Position numbers and translations under genes: made by a program. From Gemmatimonadaceae bacterium (lineage in GTDB: Bacteria > Gemmatimonadota > Gemmatimonadetes > Gemmatimonadales > Gemmatimonadaceae): a DNA stretch of 64,000 bases. Shown piece by piece: positions 1 to 9,586 of the stretch. Location: positions 60,838-124,837 of the forward strand of contig JAICKA010000003.1 in assembly GCA_025928185.1 (NCBI GenBank), in the 5' to 3' direction. Each line of letters begins with the position of its first letter. Within the stretch, counting starts at the first letter, position 1. The notes under the pieces were generated by a model, which saw only the letters and a program-made list of their open reading frames with translations, searched no databases and was not told the origin of the DNA.

Positions 1-1
1 G

Positions 2-316
2 CTCGGTGGCCTCGGCTCATCGAACCTCGTTGGCGTGGATGCGTGGGACACGAGCATCGGTGCCGACATCGCCGGCCCGCGCTTCGGCGATCGCATCATG
101 TTTCTGCGCGGGGGATTTCGCGACCGCACGTTGCCGTTCGAGGCCGCGGGACACAAGGTCTCCGAGCACAGCGTCAGCGGCGGCCTTGGAACGAGCTTCG
201 CGAACAGCCGCGTGCTGGCCGACATCGCGCTGATTCACGCCAGCCGTCACGCGTCGAGCGTCGACGCGTCGGAGCATGCCTGGACGGTCAGCGTGGGCAT
301 CAGCGTTCGACCCTGA
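2..316 (+). CDS. C-terminal end of an outer-membrane barrel-like protein (partial)
   Basis: Only the last 104 codons are inside the window; the frame is open from the left edge. The visible part alternates polar and hydrophobic residues in short strands separated by Gly/Asp/Asn turns, and it ends WTVSVGISVRP, a strand-like terminus typical of outer-membrane beta-barrels. No catalytic motif is visible. It stops 9 bases before the histidine kinase gene and could share its transcript. The barrel assignment is inference from composition and strand pattern; the family cannot be named without the N-terminus. Confidence 0.55.
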   Translation, partial: LGGLGSSNLVGVDAWDTSIGADIAGPRFGDRIMFLRGGFRDRTLPFEAAGHKVSEHSVSGGLGTSFANSRVLADIALIHASRHASSVDASEHAWTVSVGISVRP

Positions 317-325
317 GATCGAGCC

Positions 326-1528
326 ATGGAGAACAACACGCCGCCGCCGAATGCGCCGTTGATTCTCGTCGCTGACGACGTGCCGGCGAACGTCGAGCTG
401 TTGTTCGATCAGTTGCACGTGCTCGGCTTTCGCGCGGTGGCGGCGTCGGACGGACCGACCGCGCTCACTGCCTGCTTCGAGCACCGCCCGGATCTGTGCA
501 TTCTCGACGTGTCGATGCCCGCGGGCGATCTCGGTGTCGACGATCGTTCGACCGGCTTCGAGGTCTGCCGCCGCATCAAACGCGATCCGCGCACGAAGAG
601 CATTCCGGTCATCTTCGTCACGGCGCTCAACGACACCACCGATCGCGTCAAGGCGATCGAGGCGGGCGGCGACGACTTCCTCACCAAGCCGCACAACCGG
701 CTGGTGCTCGGCGCGCGTGTTCGCAGTTTGCTCAAGCTCAAGGCCGCGACGGATTCGCTCGAGGACGCGCTGCGCAAGCTGCGCGAGGTCGAGAAGATGC
801 GCGACGATCTGATGAAGATGATCGTCCACGATCTCAAGACGCCGCTCACCGCCGTGCTCGCGTCCATCGAGATGCTCATGGACGGCGACCTTGGCGAGAT
901 GAACGAGGAGCAGCGCAAGATGCTCGGCGACGCCGAGGGCAAGGCGGAGGATCTGCTGGCATTGATCGGCGATCTGCTCGAAGTGTCGCGCATCGAGGAA
1001 GCGTCGATGACACTCGACCTCCAGCCGATCGCGCCCGCCGCGCTGCTCAACGAGGTGGTGCACGAGTGGAACGTGCGCTTCCAGCAGGAAGGGGCGACCG
1101 CGACGATCGACGTCGCCGATGACGCGCCGGTGTTCGAGGCCGACAAGGCGCTGCTCAAGCGCGTGCTCGGCAATCTCGTGCAGAACGCGCTCACGCACTC
1201 GGCGCAAGCGGTCACGCTCCAGCTCTCGGCACGCCGCGATGGCGACGGAATTCTGTTCACCGTCGCCGACAACGGCCCAGGCATTCCGGCGGAATACCAC
1301 GAGGTGATCTTCAGGAAGTTCGAACGCGTGAAGAATCCGACGATGCCCCGCACTCGCAGCTCCGGGCTGGGGCTCGCGTTCTGCAAGCTCGTCGTCGACG
1401 CCCACGGAGGACACATCTGGGTGCAGAGCGCCGGCGAGGGGAAGGGCAGCGCGTTCCACTTCTCGCTGCCCGCCAAGCCGGCGCACAGCCAGGTGCGCGT
1501 CACGGCGGGCGGAGCCGTGCCGGTGTGA
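326..1528 (+). CDS. Response-regulator/histidine-kinase hybrid (REC-HisKA-HATPase)
   Basis: A 400-residue cytoplasmic signalling protein. Residues 12-135 form a receiver domain with acidic pair D17-D18, phospho-acceptor D61 (LDVSMP) and the conserved Lys in FLTKP. About 12 extra residues (near 65-77) follow D61 in the receiver. A dimerisation helix carries the autophosphorylated His168 (IVHDLKTPL), followed by an ATPase domain with N box (LVQNALTHS), G1 box (DNGPGIP) and G2 box (SSGLGLAF). No membrane segment or extra sensor domain is visible, so the input must come through phosphorylation of the receiver or a protein partner. The partner and target are unknown. The stop overlaps the GTG start of mtaB by four bases, so the two are probably cotranscribed. 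Confidence 0.92.
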   Translation: MENNTPPPNAPLILVADDVPANVELLFDQLHVLGFRAVAASDGPTALTACFEHRPDLCILDVSMPAGDLGVDDRSTGFEVCRRIKRDPRTKSIPVIFVTALNDTTDRVKAIEAGGDDFLTKPHNRLVLGARVRSLLKLKAATDSLEDALRKLREVEKMRDDLMKMIVHDLKTPLTAVLASIEMLMDGDLGEMNEEQRKMLGDAEGKAEDLLALIGDLLEVSRIEEASMTLDLQPIAPAALLNEVVHEWNVRFQQEGATATIDVADDAPVFEADKALLKRVLGNLVQNALTHSAQAVTLQLSARRDGDGILFTVADNGPGIPAEYHEVIFRKFERVKNPTMPRTRSSGLGLAFCKLVVDAHGGHIWVQSAGEGKGSAFHFSLPAKPAHSQVRVTAGGAVPV

Positions 1529-2799
1529 AGATCTTTTTGCGCACCTTCGGGTGTCGCGCGAACCACTACGACACGGAAGCGGTGCGCGCGATGGCCGAAG
1601 CGGCCGGCCATTCGGTCGTCGCCGAGGTCGGCGAGGCGGACGTCGCGGTGTTCAATAGCTGCGCCGTGACCGCGCAAGCCGAGGCGGAGCTCCGGAAGGT
1701 CGTGCGGCGCGCCGCGCGTGAACGGCCGACGCTGCGGAGCGTCGTCATGGGCTGCGCCGCGGCGCTCGACGACGCTCGGCCCTCGCCGCTGAGCATTCGT
1801 GCACTTCCCGGCGTGTCGCACGTCGTTGCCGGCGCGGATCTGCCGGGCATGGCCAACGCGCTCGGCGTTGCCGAACCAAACGCCATCCGGACGCGCGCGC
1901 AAAGCGGCGCCCGTGCGCTGCTTCGCATCCAGGACGGGTGCGACGAGCATTGCACCTTTTGCGCGACGACGCTGGCGCGCGGCGCCAATCGCAGCCGTCC
2001 GATCGACGTACTCGTGGAGGAGGCCGCTGCGCTGTCGGAGCGACATTCGGAAATCGTCATCACCGGAATTCACATCGGCACCTACGGTCGGGACGCCGGC
2101 ACATCGCTCGGCGCGCTGCTCCAGCGGCTGGTCCGGAATGTTCCGGTGGTGCGCTTCCGCTTGTCATCGATCGAGGCGACGGAGATCGACGATGCAATCT
2201 GCGAGCTGCTGATCGGCATGCCGGATCGGCTCGCGCCGTACGTGCACGCGCCGCTCCAGTCAGGATCGGATCGCGTGCTGCGCCGCATGGGACGTCACTG
2301 GTACACGGCGGCGACGTACGCGCATGCGGTGCAGGAGCTCGCCGCGCGCATGAGTATTCTCGGATTGGGCGCCGACGTGATCACCGGCTTTCCGGGCGAG
2401 ACCGACGCGGATCATGCGGCGACGCTCGCGATGATCGACCGGCTTCCGTTCACGTACCTGCACGTGTTCCCGTACTCGCCGCGGCCGGGCACCGCGGCTC
2501 GGCGGTTGCCCGATCCCGTGCCAGAAGGCGTCGCCGCGCGCCGCGCCGCCGAGTTGCGTGATGCCGGTGAGCGCAGAGCCGCGGCGCACCGGGCTGCGCG
2601 CGACGGCGGTGTCGCCGACGTCGTCGTCGTCGGTTCGAGCGCGGATCGGCAAGGCATCACCGGCGATTTTCTCCACGTTGCGGTGCGCGGGTCGCAGCAT
2701 CGCCGTGGCGAGCGATTTCAGGCGAGACTACGCCGGCTGGGCGAGCGCCTCGTGGCCGAGCCGTTGACGGCGGTGGTCTCTACGCGGCAAGCCCAATAG
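1525..2799 (+). CDS. mtaB: tRNA t6A37 methylthiotransferase MtaB
   Basis: Radical-SAM enzyme of the methylthiotransferase family (424 aa). The N-terminal UPF0004 domain starts KIFLRTFGCRANHYDTE; the GC(R/K)xNxYDTE form is typical of MtaB rather than MiaB. The radical-SAM iron-sulfur cluster is bound by C139, C143 and C146 (DGCDEHCTFC). By family knowledge it adds a methylthio group to threonylcarbamoyl-adenosine 37 of tRNAs reading ANN codons. The GTG start sits in the GTGA overlap with the kinase stop, and the conserved N-terminus begins at once, so this start is well supported. A C-terminal TRAM-like segment is less clear than in the neighbouring MiaB. Confidence 0.88.
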   Translation: MKIFLRTFGCRANHYDTEAVRAMAEAAGHSVVAEVGEADVAVFNSCAVTAQAEAELRKVVRRAARERPTLRSVVMGCAAALDDARPSPLSIRALPGVSHVVAGADLPGMANALGVAEPNAIRTRAQSGARALLRIQDGCDEHCTFCATTLARGANRSRPIDVLVEEAAALSERHSEIVITGIHIGTYGRDAGTSLGALLQRLVRNVPVVRFRLSSIEATEIDDAICELLIGMPDRLAPYVHAPLQSGSDRVLRRMGRHWYTAATYAHAVQELAARMSILGLGADVITGFPGETDADHAATLAMIDRLPFTYLHVFPYSPRPGTAARRLPDPVPEGVAARRAAELRDAGERRAAAHRAARDGGVADVVVVGSSADRQGITGDFLHVAVRGSQHRRGERFQARLRRLGERLVAEPLTAVVSTRQAQ

Positions 2800-2860
2800 A
2801 TTTCGCCAGTTACGCCACCTCTCGCGAGCGCAGGCTCGCCCCCACGTCAGCGCAGTCGTC

Positions 2861-4216
2861 GTGATGATTCCCTCCAAGCCGGAGCACGCCGGAACGGTCT
2901 ACGTCGAGACCTACGGCTGCCAGATGAACGTGAGCGATTCCGAGCTGATGCTCGGCAAGCTCGCCGCGCACGGCTACGAGGCGGTCGACACACCGGATGG
3001 CGCCGACGTCATTCTCGTCAACACCTGCGCGATCCGCGACCACGCCGAGCAGCGCGTGCTCGGGCGGCTGGGCGAGTTGAAGCGGAACATGAAGCCGGGC
3101 GCCATCGTCGGCGTGACGGGCTGCATGGCGCAACGGCTCGGACCGAAGCTGCTCGATCGCGCGAAGCATGTGAGTCTCGTCATCGGCCCCGATGGCTATC
3201 GGGCGCTGCCGGCGCTGATCGAGGCCGCGCGGCGAGGCGAGCGTACGATCGCCACGACCTTCGATCTCGAGGAACACTACGAGGACTTTCAGCCGCGGCG
3301 CTTCGACAAGGTCAAGGCGTGGATTCCCGTGCAGCGCGGCTGCGACTACCGCTGCACGTACTGCATCGTGCCGACGACACGCGGTCCGGAGCGGAGCCGC
3401 GCGCTCGCCGACGTCGTCCGCGAGGTGGAAGCCACGGTCGACGAGGGCATGAGTGAAGTCGTATTGCTCGGCCAGACTGTGAATTCGTACCATGACGGCA
3501 GGCACGATTTCGCCGATCTCGTGCGCGCCGTGGGCGCGGTACCCGGTGTTCGGCGGCTGCGCTTCACCAGTCCGCACCCGAACGACTTCGGCGATCGCGT
3601 GATCGACGCTCTCTCAACCGTGGACGCCGTCTGCGAGCACGTGCATCTGCCGATGCAGTCCGGGTCGACGCGCATTCTGAAACGCATGCTGCGCCGCTAC
3701 ACGCGTGAGGGCTACTTCGACTGCGTGGCCAGACTGCGCGCCGCCATTCCCGGTCTTGCGCTCACGACCGACGTGATCGTCGGCTTTCCCGGCGAAACGG
3801 ACGAGGACTTCGATGAGACGCTGTCCGCCGTGCGCGAGATCGGCTTTGCGGACGGCTTCACGTTCAAGTTCTCGCCGCGCGACGGCACGCCAGCCACGCG
3901 CATGCCGGCCGAGCTCACCGTGCCGGATGCTGTGGCCAGCGAGCGACTGGCCGAGCTGGTGGCGACGATTCGCAGCCAATCGCGCGCCGCGAACATGCAG
4001 CAGCTCGGACAGCGCTACGAGGTGCTCGTCGAGCGCGAAGCGCGGCGCGGCGGCGATCTCGTGCAAACGCGCACGCGCGACTTCAAGACCGTGCTGATTC
4101 CAGGCGATGCGTCGATGCTCGGTCAGTATCTCACCGTCGAGATCACCGGCACCACCGGCTCGACTTTCACCGGCCGCGTCGTCCGCGAACGACAGCCGCT
4201 GCCGATGGCCGGGTAG
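2861..4216 (+). CDS. miaB: tRNA-2-methylthio-N6-dimethylallyladenosine synthase MiaB
   Basis: Radical-SAM methylthiotransferase (451 aa) acting on i6A37 of tRNAs. The N-terminal cluster domain begins TVYVETYGCQMNVSDSE, the MiaB signature, with further Cys in NTCAIRDHAEQRV and GCMAQR. The radical-SAM cysteines are C161, C165 and C168 (RGCDYRCTYC). The C-terminal roughly 70 residues (QRYEVLVE onward) fit a TRAM RNA-binding domain. Its substrate modification is made by MiaA, encoded at 58 kb. It follows mtaB after 61 bases, so two paralogous methylthiotransferases lie side by side. No strong ribosome-binding site precedes the ATG. Confidence 0.95.
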   Translation: MMIPSKPEHAGTVYVETYGCQMNVSDSELMLGKLAAHGYEAVDTPDGADVILVNTCAIRDHAEQRVLGRLGELKRNMKPGAIVGVTGCMAQRLGPKLLDRAKHVSLVIGPDGYRALPALIEAARRGERTIATTFDLEEHYEDFQPRRFDKVKAWIPVQRGCDYRCTYCIVPTTRGPERSRALADVVREVEATVDEGMSEVVLLGQTVNSYHDGRHDFADLVRAVGAVPGVRRLRFTSPHPNDFGDRVIDALSTVDAVCEHVHLPMQSGSTRILKRMLRRYTREGYFDCVARLRAAIPGLALTTDVIVGFPGETDEDFDETLSAVREIGFADGFTFKFSPRDGTPATRMPAELTVPDAVASERLAELVATIRSQSRAANMQQLGQRYEVLVEREARRGGDLVQTRTRDFKTVLIPGDASMLGQYLTVEITGTTGSTFTGRVVRERQPLPMAG

Positions 4217-4227
4217 GTCCGCCGACG

Positions 4228-4259
4228 AACCTCGCCATCGCGAGCGCTTTCGCGAGGTT
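4228..4259 (+). terminator. Possible hairpin after miaB
   Basis: An 8-base perfect inverted repeat, AACCTCGC (4228-4235) and GCGAGGTT (4252-4259), lies just after the miaB stop and is followed by only a short run of T. It could be a weak terminator or an mRNA-end hairpin. The absence of a proper T tract keeps confidence low. Confidence 0.35.
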
Positions 4260-4322
4260 TCACAACCCTGAACGCAATACGGTGATGCGGGCGCAGGTCG
4301 CGACCGGGCGAATCGTTGCGCG

Positions 4323-6533
4323 ATGCCCCTCGTCGCCATCGCCCTCGGCGCCTATCTCGCCGGCCTGCTCGCCGGCTTCAGCGGATCGGCGCTGCTCGTC
4401 TTCGCCATCGTTGCCGGCGCGCTGATCGTCGGCCGTGGCCGCGGGCAGGTGGTATCGATCGGGCTCGCCGCGCTCGCGGCAGCGGGCGCCGGCGTTGCTC
4501 ACACCGCGGCGCGCGACGAGAGCCAGTGCGCTGCCGTCGCCATGCATCGCGAGCCGCTCGTCATCGTGCTTGGCGACAGTGCGTCACCGGGCGCGTTCGT
4601 CGGCGGTCACGCCGCCGGCTGCGAAGCGCGCGTATCGGTCGGCGTGGAACACGGGATAGGCGCGGCCGGGGCGACCGTCGCCGTCACGGGCGACGTGGTG
4701 CAATCGCAGCGCGGCTGGACGGTGCAGCACGCCATGATTCTGGTCATCGCGGGGCCGCCGCTGATAGCGCGATGGCGCAGCAGCGCCGGCGCGGCGATCG
4801 ATCGCACGTTCACGAACGATGCTCCACTCGTGCGAGCGCTGCTCATCGCCGACCGGCGCGGGCTCACACCCGAAGTGCGCGACCAGTTTGCCGCGGCCGG
4901 CATGGCGCATGTGCTGGCGATTGCCGGTCTGCACATCGGCATCATCGCGCTGGCGCTGCTGCTCGCGCTCGAGAGCGCGGGCGTCGCGCGGCGACGAGCG
5001 TCCGTAATCGCGATTGTGGTCGTCGTGTTCTACGTCGTGCTGATCGGCGCGCCGATTCCCGCCGTCCGCTCGGCCGCGATGCTCTCGACCCTCGTGCTTT
5101 GCCGCCTGGCGCAGCGGCCGTCATCGCGGTGGGCGATCGTGGCGATCGGGGCATCGCAGCCGGTGCTGGCGCCCGCCGTCGTGCTCGACGTGGGCTATCA
5201 ACTCAGCGTCATCGGCGTCGCGGCGATGATCGCCGCGGCGCAGCTCAGCCGCCGGCTCGGTGCACACCGGCTCAACGGATTCCTGGCGCACGTCGTCACC
5301 GGAATGATCGGGACGACGATCGCGACGATCGCCTCGGCGCCGATCGTGGCCTGGGTGTTCGGCCGAGTGAGTGTCGTTGCGCCGCTCACGAATGTCGTTG
5401 CCGCGCCGCTGCTCGCACTCGTGCAGCCGATGCTCTTTTGCGGCATGGTCCTGTCGCCGTTCCACGCGCTCGCTGCGTTGTTCGCTGATGCGGCGCACCC
5501 GTTGCTTGGCGGACTCACGACCGTCGCCGCGGCCGGCGCGGGCGTGCCGCACGGTGCGGTGCAGGTTTCCCCGACAGTGAGCGCCGGCGTGATCGCCGGC
5601 GTGCTGTCGATCGGGACAATTGTTGCGTGCGTCGCGCGCGATTGGCAGCGTCCCACGGCGATTGCGGCGGCTGCCGCGGCGGCGCTGGTGTGGCTGCCGT
5701 TGCTGCCCGCGGCGAGCGGCCTCACCGAGCTGCACGTCATCGACGTGGGCCAGGGCGACGCGATCGCGCTGCGGACGCCGCACGCGCACTGGATCCTCAT
5801 CGACGCGGGTCGCGCCTGGCGCGGCGGCGACGCCGGCCGCTCGACCATCGTGCCGTATCTCGCGCGCCGCGGCGGCACGCTCGATCTATTTGTGCTCTCG
5901 CACCCCCACACCGATCACGTCGGTGGTGCGGCCACTGTGTTGCGCGCGCTGCATCCGCGCGAGTACGTCGACGGTGGATTTCCGGGACCGGCTGAGGCGT
6001 ATCGCGCGTCCCTCGACGCCGCGCGCGATGAGCACGTTCGCTGGGTGCGGGCGCACCCGGGCGACACGCTGACGATCGATGGAGTCGAGCTCACCTTTCT
6101 CGCGCCCGATTCGGCGTGGACGTCGCATCTCGACGATCCGAACCTGGCCAGCGTGGTCACGCTCGTTCAGGTGGGTGCCGTGCGCATGCTGTTGATGGGG
6201 GATGCCGAGCGCCCGGAGGAGGAGTGGCTGCTGGAACACGAGTTCGGCGAGCTGCATGCCGATATTCTCAAGGTGGGGCACCACGGCAGCTCGACGAGCA
6301 GTACGCCCGAGTTTCTCGATGCCGTGTCGCCGCGACTCGCGCTCGTCTCCGTTGGCGCGGGGAACAGCTATCACTTGCCGAGCGTGGCGATCATGCGTTC
6401 GCTGGCCACGCGCGGGGCGCAGGTATTGCGCACGGATCACCTCGGGACGATCGTCGCGCGCACGGACGGCGAGTCGATCTTCGTGGACGCCGGTGGAGAT
6501 GAATGGCAGCTACCCGAGTCGTCGAGACCATAG
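4323..6533 (+). CDS. comEC: ComEC/Rec2 DNA-uptake channel protein
   Basis: A 736-residue membrane protein with the usual three parts. An N-terminal section has hydrophobic helices and a DUF4131-like soluble loop. A central Competence domain of many membrane helices contains AGLHIGIIALALLL. A C-terminal metallo-beta-lactamase-like domain starts at LHVIDVGQGDAIAL, with the metal motif SHPHTDHVGG near residue 526 and KVGHHGSS further on. In known systems ComEC carries single-stranded DNA across the inner membrane and the C-terminal domain may degrade the other strand. The motifs appear intact, so natural competence is possible, but no other com or pil genes lie in this window. The 3' end overlaps the next gene by 31 bases. 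Confidence 0.93.
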   Translation: MPLVAIALGAYLAGLLAGFSGSALLVFAIVAGALIVGRGRGQVVSIGLAALAAAGAGVAHTAARDESQCAAVAMHREPLVIVLGDSASPGAFVGGHAAGCEARVSVGVEHGIGAAGATVAVTGDVVQSQRGWTVQHAMILVIAGPPLIARWRSSAGAAIDRTFTNDAPLVRALLIADRRGLTPEVRDQFAAAGMAHVLAIAGLHIGIIALALLLALESAGVARRRASVIAIVVVVFYVVLIGAPIPAVRSAAMLSTLVLCRLAQRPSSRWAIVAIGASQPVLAPAVVLDVGYQLSVIGVAAMIAAAQLSRRLGAHRLNGFLAHVVTGMIGTTIATIASAPIVAWVFGRVSVVAPLTNVVAAPLLALVQPMLFCGMVLSPFHALAALFADAAHPLLGGLTTVAAAGAGVPHGAVQVSPTVSAGVIAGVLSIGTIVACVARDWQRPTAIAAAAAAALVWLPLLPAASGLTELHVIDVGQGDAIALRTPHAHWILIDAGRAWRGGDAGRSTIVPYLARRGGTLDLFVLSHPHTDHVGGAATVLRALHPREYVDGGFPGPAEAYRASLDAARDEHVRWVRAHPGDTLTIDGVELTFLAPDSAWTSHLDDPNLASVVTLVQVGAVRMLLMGDAERPEEEWLLEHEFGELHADILKVGHHGSSTSSTPEFLDAVSPRLALVSVGAGNSYHLPSVAIMRSLATRGAQVLRTDHLGTIVARTDGESIFVDAGGDEWQLPESSRP

Positions 6534-6907
6534 TGCGCGCGCTGGCCGGCCGGCCAGCCGATGTGCCGCCCGGTCTGGTCACGGAGTATCCGGAGTTGGG
6601 GCGCGCGCGGTATCGGCGCGGCGGACTGCCGGTGCGCATCGGGGGCTGGTGTCTCGGGCAGGCGTCGGTTTCCGCCATCACGCTCTGGCGCACCATCTGG
6701 CTGGCGGAAGACGTGCCGCTCGCGCCGGAGCTACTCTTGCACGAGATCCGGCACGTCGACCAGTTTGAGGCGGACGCATCGTTTCCACTCCGCTACCTGT
6801 GGGAGTCGGTTCGACGCGGCTATGTTAGGAATCGCTTCGAGGTCGATGCGCGAGCATACGCGGCGTCGCGATTGCGCGCCGCGCGGCAGCCAACCCCCTG
6901 GAGATGA
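6503..6907 (+). CDS. Small HExxH putative metallopeptidase
   Basis: A 134-residue protein whose centre reads [15 protein letters not shown], a zinc-binding HExxH motif. The aromatic and basic residues around it resemble small DUF4157-like or minigluzincin-type proteins. No signal peptide or membrane segment is evident. Its start overlaps the end of comEC by 31 bases and has a good ribosome-binding site (GGTGGAG) inside comEC; its stop overlaps the fbp start. A third zinc ligand could be a Glu downstream (for example in LWESV or RFEVDAR), but I cannot assign it. Peptidase activity is inferred from the motif only. Substrate unknown. Confidence 0.72.
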   Translation: MAATRVVETIVRALAGRPADVPPGLVTEYPELGRARYRRGGLPVRIGGWCLGQASVSAITLWRTIWLAEDVPLAPELLLHEIRHVDQFEADASFPLRYLWESVRRGYVRNRFEVDARAYAASRLRAARQPTPWR

Positions 6908-7941
6908 CGATCGTGGTCAAACATACCGCAACCTCGGTAGTCACCATCGAGCGTTTCATCATCGAGGAAGAGCGCAATCACCCCGAAGCGACGGGCGAGC
7001 TGTCGGGCATTCTCTACGACCTTGCGCTGGCCGCCAAGATGATTGCCAACAAGGTGCGCAGCGCGGGCCTGGCGGACATCCTCGGCGCCACCGAGAACGA
7101 GAACGTCCATGGCGAAGTGCAGCAGCGCCTCGACGTGCTCGCCAACGAGATCATCATCAAGGCGATGGACCACGGCGGCCGGCTGTGCGCCATGGCCTCC
7201 GAGGAAGAGCCGGGGATCATCCAGATCCCCGACGAGTTCAAGTGCGGCAAGTATTGTCTGATGTTCGATCCGCTCGACGGTTCGTCGAACATCGACGTGA
7301 ACGTACCCGTCGGCACCATCTTCTCCGTCGTCCGCAAGATCACGCGCGGGCGTCACGGAGAGCTGGAAGACATGCTGCAGCCGGGGCGCCGCCAGGTGGC
7401 CGCGGGCTACGTGATCTACGGCTCGAGCACGATGATGGTCTACACGACCGGGCAGGGCGTGCACGGCTTCACGCTCGATCCATCGATCGGCGAGTTCCTC
7501 CTGTCGCACCCGAACCTGCGCATTCCCGAGAACGGCCGCTATCTCTCGGTGAACGACTCGTACGAGCAGCTCTGGGACGACAGCGTGAAGTCGATCATGC
7601 GCAAGTACAAGGGACTCGATGGTGATCGCCGCGCGCTCAGCACGCGCTACGTCGGCTCGCTCGTCGCTGACTTCCATCGCAACCTGCTCGGCGGCGGGAT
7701 CTTCGCGTATCCATCGAACAAGAAGACCCCAAAGGGCAAGCTGCGCCTGCTGTACGAGGCGAATCCGCTCTCGTTCATCGTCGAGCAGGCGGGTGGTGCG
7801 GCGTCGAACGGACATCAGCGTATTCTCGACGTCGAGCCGAGCGAGCTGCACCAGCGCACGCCGCTCTACATCGGCAGCAGGAGCGAGGTCGAGATCGCGC
7901 AGCGCGCCATTGCCGGCCAGCCGGAGCTTGCCGTCGTCTAA
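6904..7941 (+). CDS. fbp: Fructose-1,6-bisphosphatase class I
   Basis: A 345-residue class I FBPase that hydrolyses fructose 1,6-bisphosphate to fructose 6-phosphate in gluconeogenesis. Visible hallmarks are [12 protein letters not shown], the metal-site glutamates in ASEEEPG, the core motif [21 protein letters not shown], and [16 protein letters not shown] near the C-terminus with its metal-ligand Glu. The length is normal. Two starts are possible: the ATG at 6904, which overlaps the previous stop but has GGAG almost touching it, or the in-frame GTG at 6913 with better spacing from the same GGAG. The mutase gene follows after 16 bases. Confidence 0.95.
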   Translation: MTIVVKHTATSVVTIERFIIEEERNHPEATGELSGILYDLALAAKMIANKVRSAGLADILGATENENVHGEVQQRLDVLANEIIIKAMDHGGRLCAMASEEEPGIIQIPDEFKCGKYCLMFDPLDGSSNIDVNVPVGTIFSVVRKITRGRHGELEDMLQPGRRQVAAGYVIYGSSTMMVYTTGQGVHGFTLDPSIGEFLLSHPNLRIPENGRYLSVNDSYEQLWDDSVKSIMRKYKGLDGDRRALSTRYVGSLVADFHRNLLGGGIFAYPSNKKTPKGKLRLLYEANPLSFIVEQAGGAASNGHQRILDVEPSELHQRTPLYIGSRSEVEIAQRAIAGQPELAVV

Positions 7942-7957
7942 GTCCACTCCATCCGGC

Positions 7958-9520
7958 TTGCCCGTAGAGCCGGTTTACCGCCCAGACGACGCGCACGTCG
8001 ACTACGCCCGGGATCTCGGCGATCCAGGAGCGTATCCGTTCACGCGCGGTGTACAGCCGACGATGTACCGCGGCCGGCTGTGGACGATGCGCCAGTACGC
8101 CGGCTTCGGCACCGCGGCGGAGACCAACCGGCGCTTTCGGCTGCTGCTCGATGCCGGCCAGACCGGATTGAGCGTCGCGTTCGATCTGCCGACGCAGATG
8201 GGCATCGACTCCGATTCGCCGCGCGCGCAGGGTGAGGTCGGCCGTGTCGGCGTCGCGATCGATACGGTTGACGACATGGCGACGCTGCTCGACGGCCTGC
8301 CGCTCGACAGCGTCTCGACGTCGATGACGATCAACGCGACGGCGTCCACCCTCCTGGCCATGTACATCGTCGTCGCCGAGGAGCGGGGCATCGCGCGCGA
8401 CCGGCTGAGCGGCACGATCCAGAACGACATTCTCAAGGAATACATCGCGCGCGGCACGTACATCTATCCGCCCCAACCGAGCCTGGCCCTGGTCGCCGAT
8501 CTGTTCCGGTTCTGCGCGGCCGAAGTGCCGAGCTGGAATCCGATCTCGATCTCCGGGTATCACATCCGCGAGGCCGGCGCCACGGCCGTGCAGGAACTGG
8601 CATTCACATTTGCGAATGCCATTGAATACGTGTCGCGGGCCGTCGCCGCCGGGCTGCCGGTGAATACGTTCGCGCCGCGGCTGTCGTTCTTCTTCGCCGC
8701 GCACAACGACCTGTTCGAGGAGGCCGCCAAGTTCCGCGCGGCGCGCCGGCTGTACGCGCACATCATGCGGGATCGGTTCGGTGCGAGCGACGCGAGTGCG
8801 CGGCTGCGCTTTCACACGCAGACCGGCGGCGTCACGCTGCAAGCCCAGCAGCCGCTCAACAACGTCGTGCGCGTCGCGGTGCAGGCGCTGTCGGCGGTGC
8901 TCGGCGGCACGCAATCGCTGCACACGAACGGCTACGATGAGGCGATCGCGCTGCCAACCGAGCAGGCGGCCACGCTCGCGCTGCGCACGCAGCAGATTCT
9001 CGCCAACGAGTCTGGCGTGGCGCTCACCGCCGATCCGCTGGCCGGCAGCTACTACGTCGAGCATCTGACGAACACGCTCGCCGATCAGGCGACGGAGCTC
9101 CTCGCGCGCGTCGACGCGCTCGGTGGCGCGGCGAAGGCCATCGAAGCGTCGTTCTTCCAGGAGGAGATCGCGCGCAGCGCCTACGAGTATCAGCTGAGCG
9201 TCGAGCGCGGCGATACCGTGGTCGTCGGGGTGAACAAGTTCACCGATGACGAACCGGTGCCACCGATCCCGACGCCGGATTTCTCGGCTCTCGAGCGCGG
9301 GCAGATCGAGCGGCTGCGCGCCGCGCGCGCGGTCCGCGACGACGCGCGCGTGCGCGCCTCGCTCCGCGCACTGCGCGAGACGGCGCGCGGGTACGCGAAA
9401 CCGGCCGATCGCACGCCGCCGCTGATGGAAACGATCATCGATGCAGTGCGCGCGCGTGCCAGCGTCGGCGAGATCGCCGACGCGTTACGCGAGGAGTGGG
9501 GCACGTATCGTCCCGGGTGA
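7958..9520 (+). CDS. Methylmalonyl-CoA mutase, large (catalytic) subunit
   Basis: A 520-residue catalytic barrel subunit of a B12-dependent acyl-CoA mutase, without the C-terminal B12-binding domain, which must be a separate protein encoded elsewhere. The start is taken as TTG at 7958, giving [11 protein letters not shown], which matches the family N-terminus; the frame is open further upstream but only as a shadow of fbp. The motif [14 protein letters not shown] carries Y47, the counterpart of Tyr89 in the Propionibacterium enzyme, and [16 protein letters not shown] carries R165, the counterpart of Arg207. SGYHIREAG carries the Tyr243-His244 pair. These residues favour methylmalonyl-CoA over isobutyryl-CoA. 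The role is methylmalonyl-CoA/succinyl-CoA interconversion. It sits 16 bases after fbp. Confidence 0.9.
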   Translation: MPVEPVYRPDDAHVDYARDLGDPGAYPFTRGVQPTMYRGRLWTMRQYAGFGTAAETNRRFRLLLDAGQTGLSVAFDLPTQMGIDSDSPRAQGEVGRVGVAIDTVDDMATLLDGLPLDSVSTSMTINATASTLLAMYIVVAEERGIARDRLSGTIQNDILKEYIARGTYIYPPQPSLALVADLFRFCAAEVPSWNPISISGYHIREAGATAVQELAFTFANAIEYVSRAVAAGLPVNTFAPRLSFFFAAHNDLFEEAAKFRAARRLYAHIMRDRFGASDASARLRFHTQTGGVTLQAQQPLNNVVRVAVQALSAVLGGTQSLHTNGYDEAIALPTEQAATLALRTQQILANESGVALTADPLAGSYYVEHLTNTLADQATELLARVDALGGAAKAIEASFFQEEIARSAYEYQLSVERGDTVVVGVNKFTDDEPVPPIPTPDFSALERGQIERLRAARAVRDDARVRASLRALRETARGYAKPADRTPPLMETIIDAVRARASVGEIADALREEWGTYRPG

Positions 9521-9522
9521 CC

Positions 9523-9550
9523 TTGAACGCCCGTACGGCTGAGACTACCT
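9523..9550 (+). promoter_or_regulatory. Probable sigma-70 promoter of fmdB-argS
   Basis: TTGAAC at 9523-9528, a 16-base spacer and TACCTT at 9545-9550. Transcription would start near 9557, about 30 bases before the FmdB start. TACCTT also serves as the probable -10 of the 45.3 kb promoter. Confidence 0.5.
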
Positions 9551-9584
9551 TTGACAGTCTGAATCAGTCGTCTAAGTCTCAGCC
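9537..9584. repeat. Perfect 10-base inverted repeat over the fmdB promoter
   Basis: GGCTGAGACT (9537-9546) and AGTCTCAGCC (9575-9584) are exact reverse complements separated by 28 bases. The left arm overlaps the promoter -10 and the right arm ends two bases before the FmdB ATG. It may be a split operator or an mRNA stem covering the start codon region. Confidence 0.55.
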
Positions 9585-9586
9585 AA

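Noticed and set aside
17..2073. Minus-strand open frames of 489 and 554 codons opposite the kinase and mtaB
   Set aside because: No recognisable domain or ribosome-binding site; plus-strand genes carry clear motifs.
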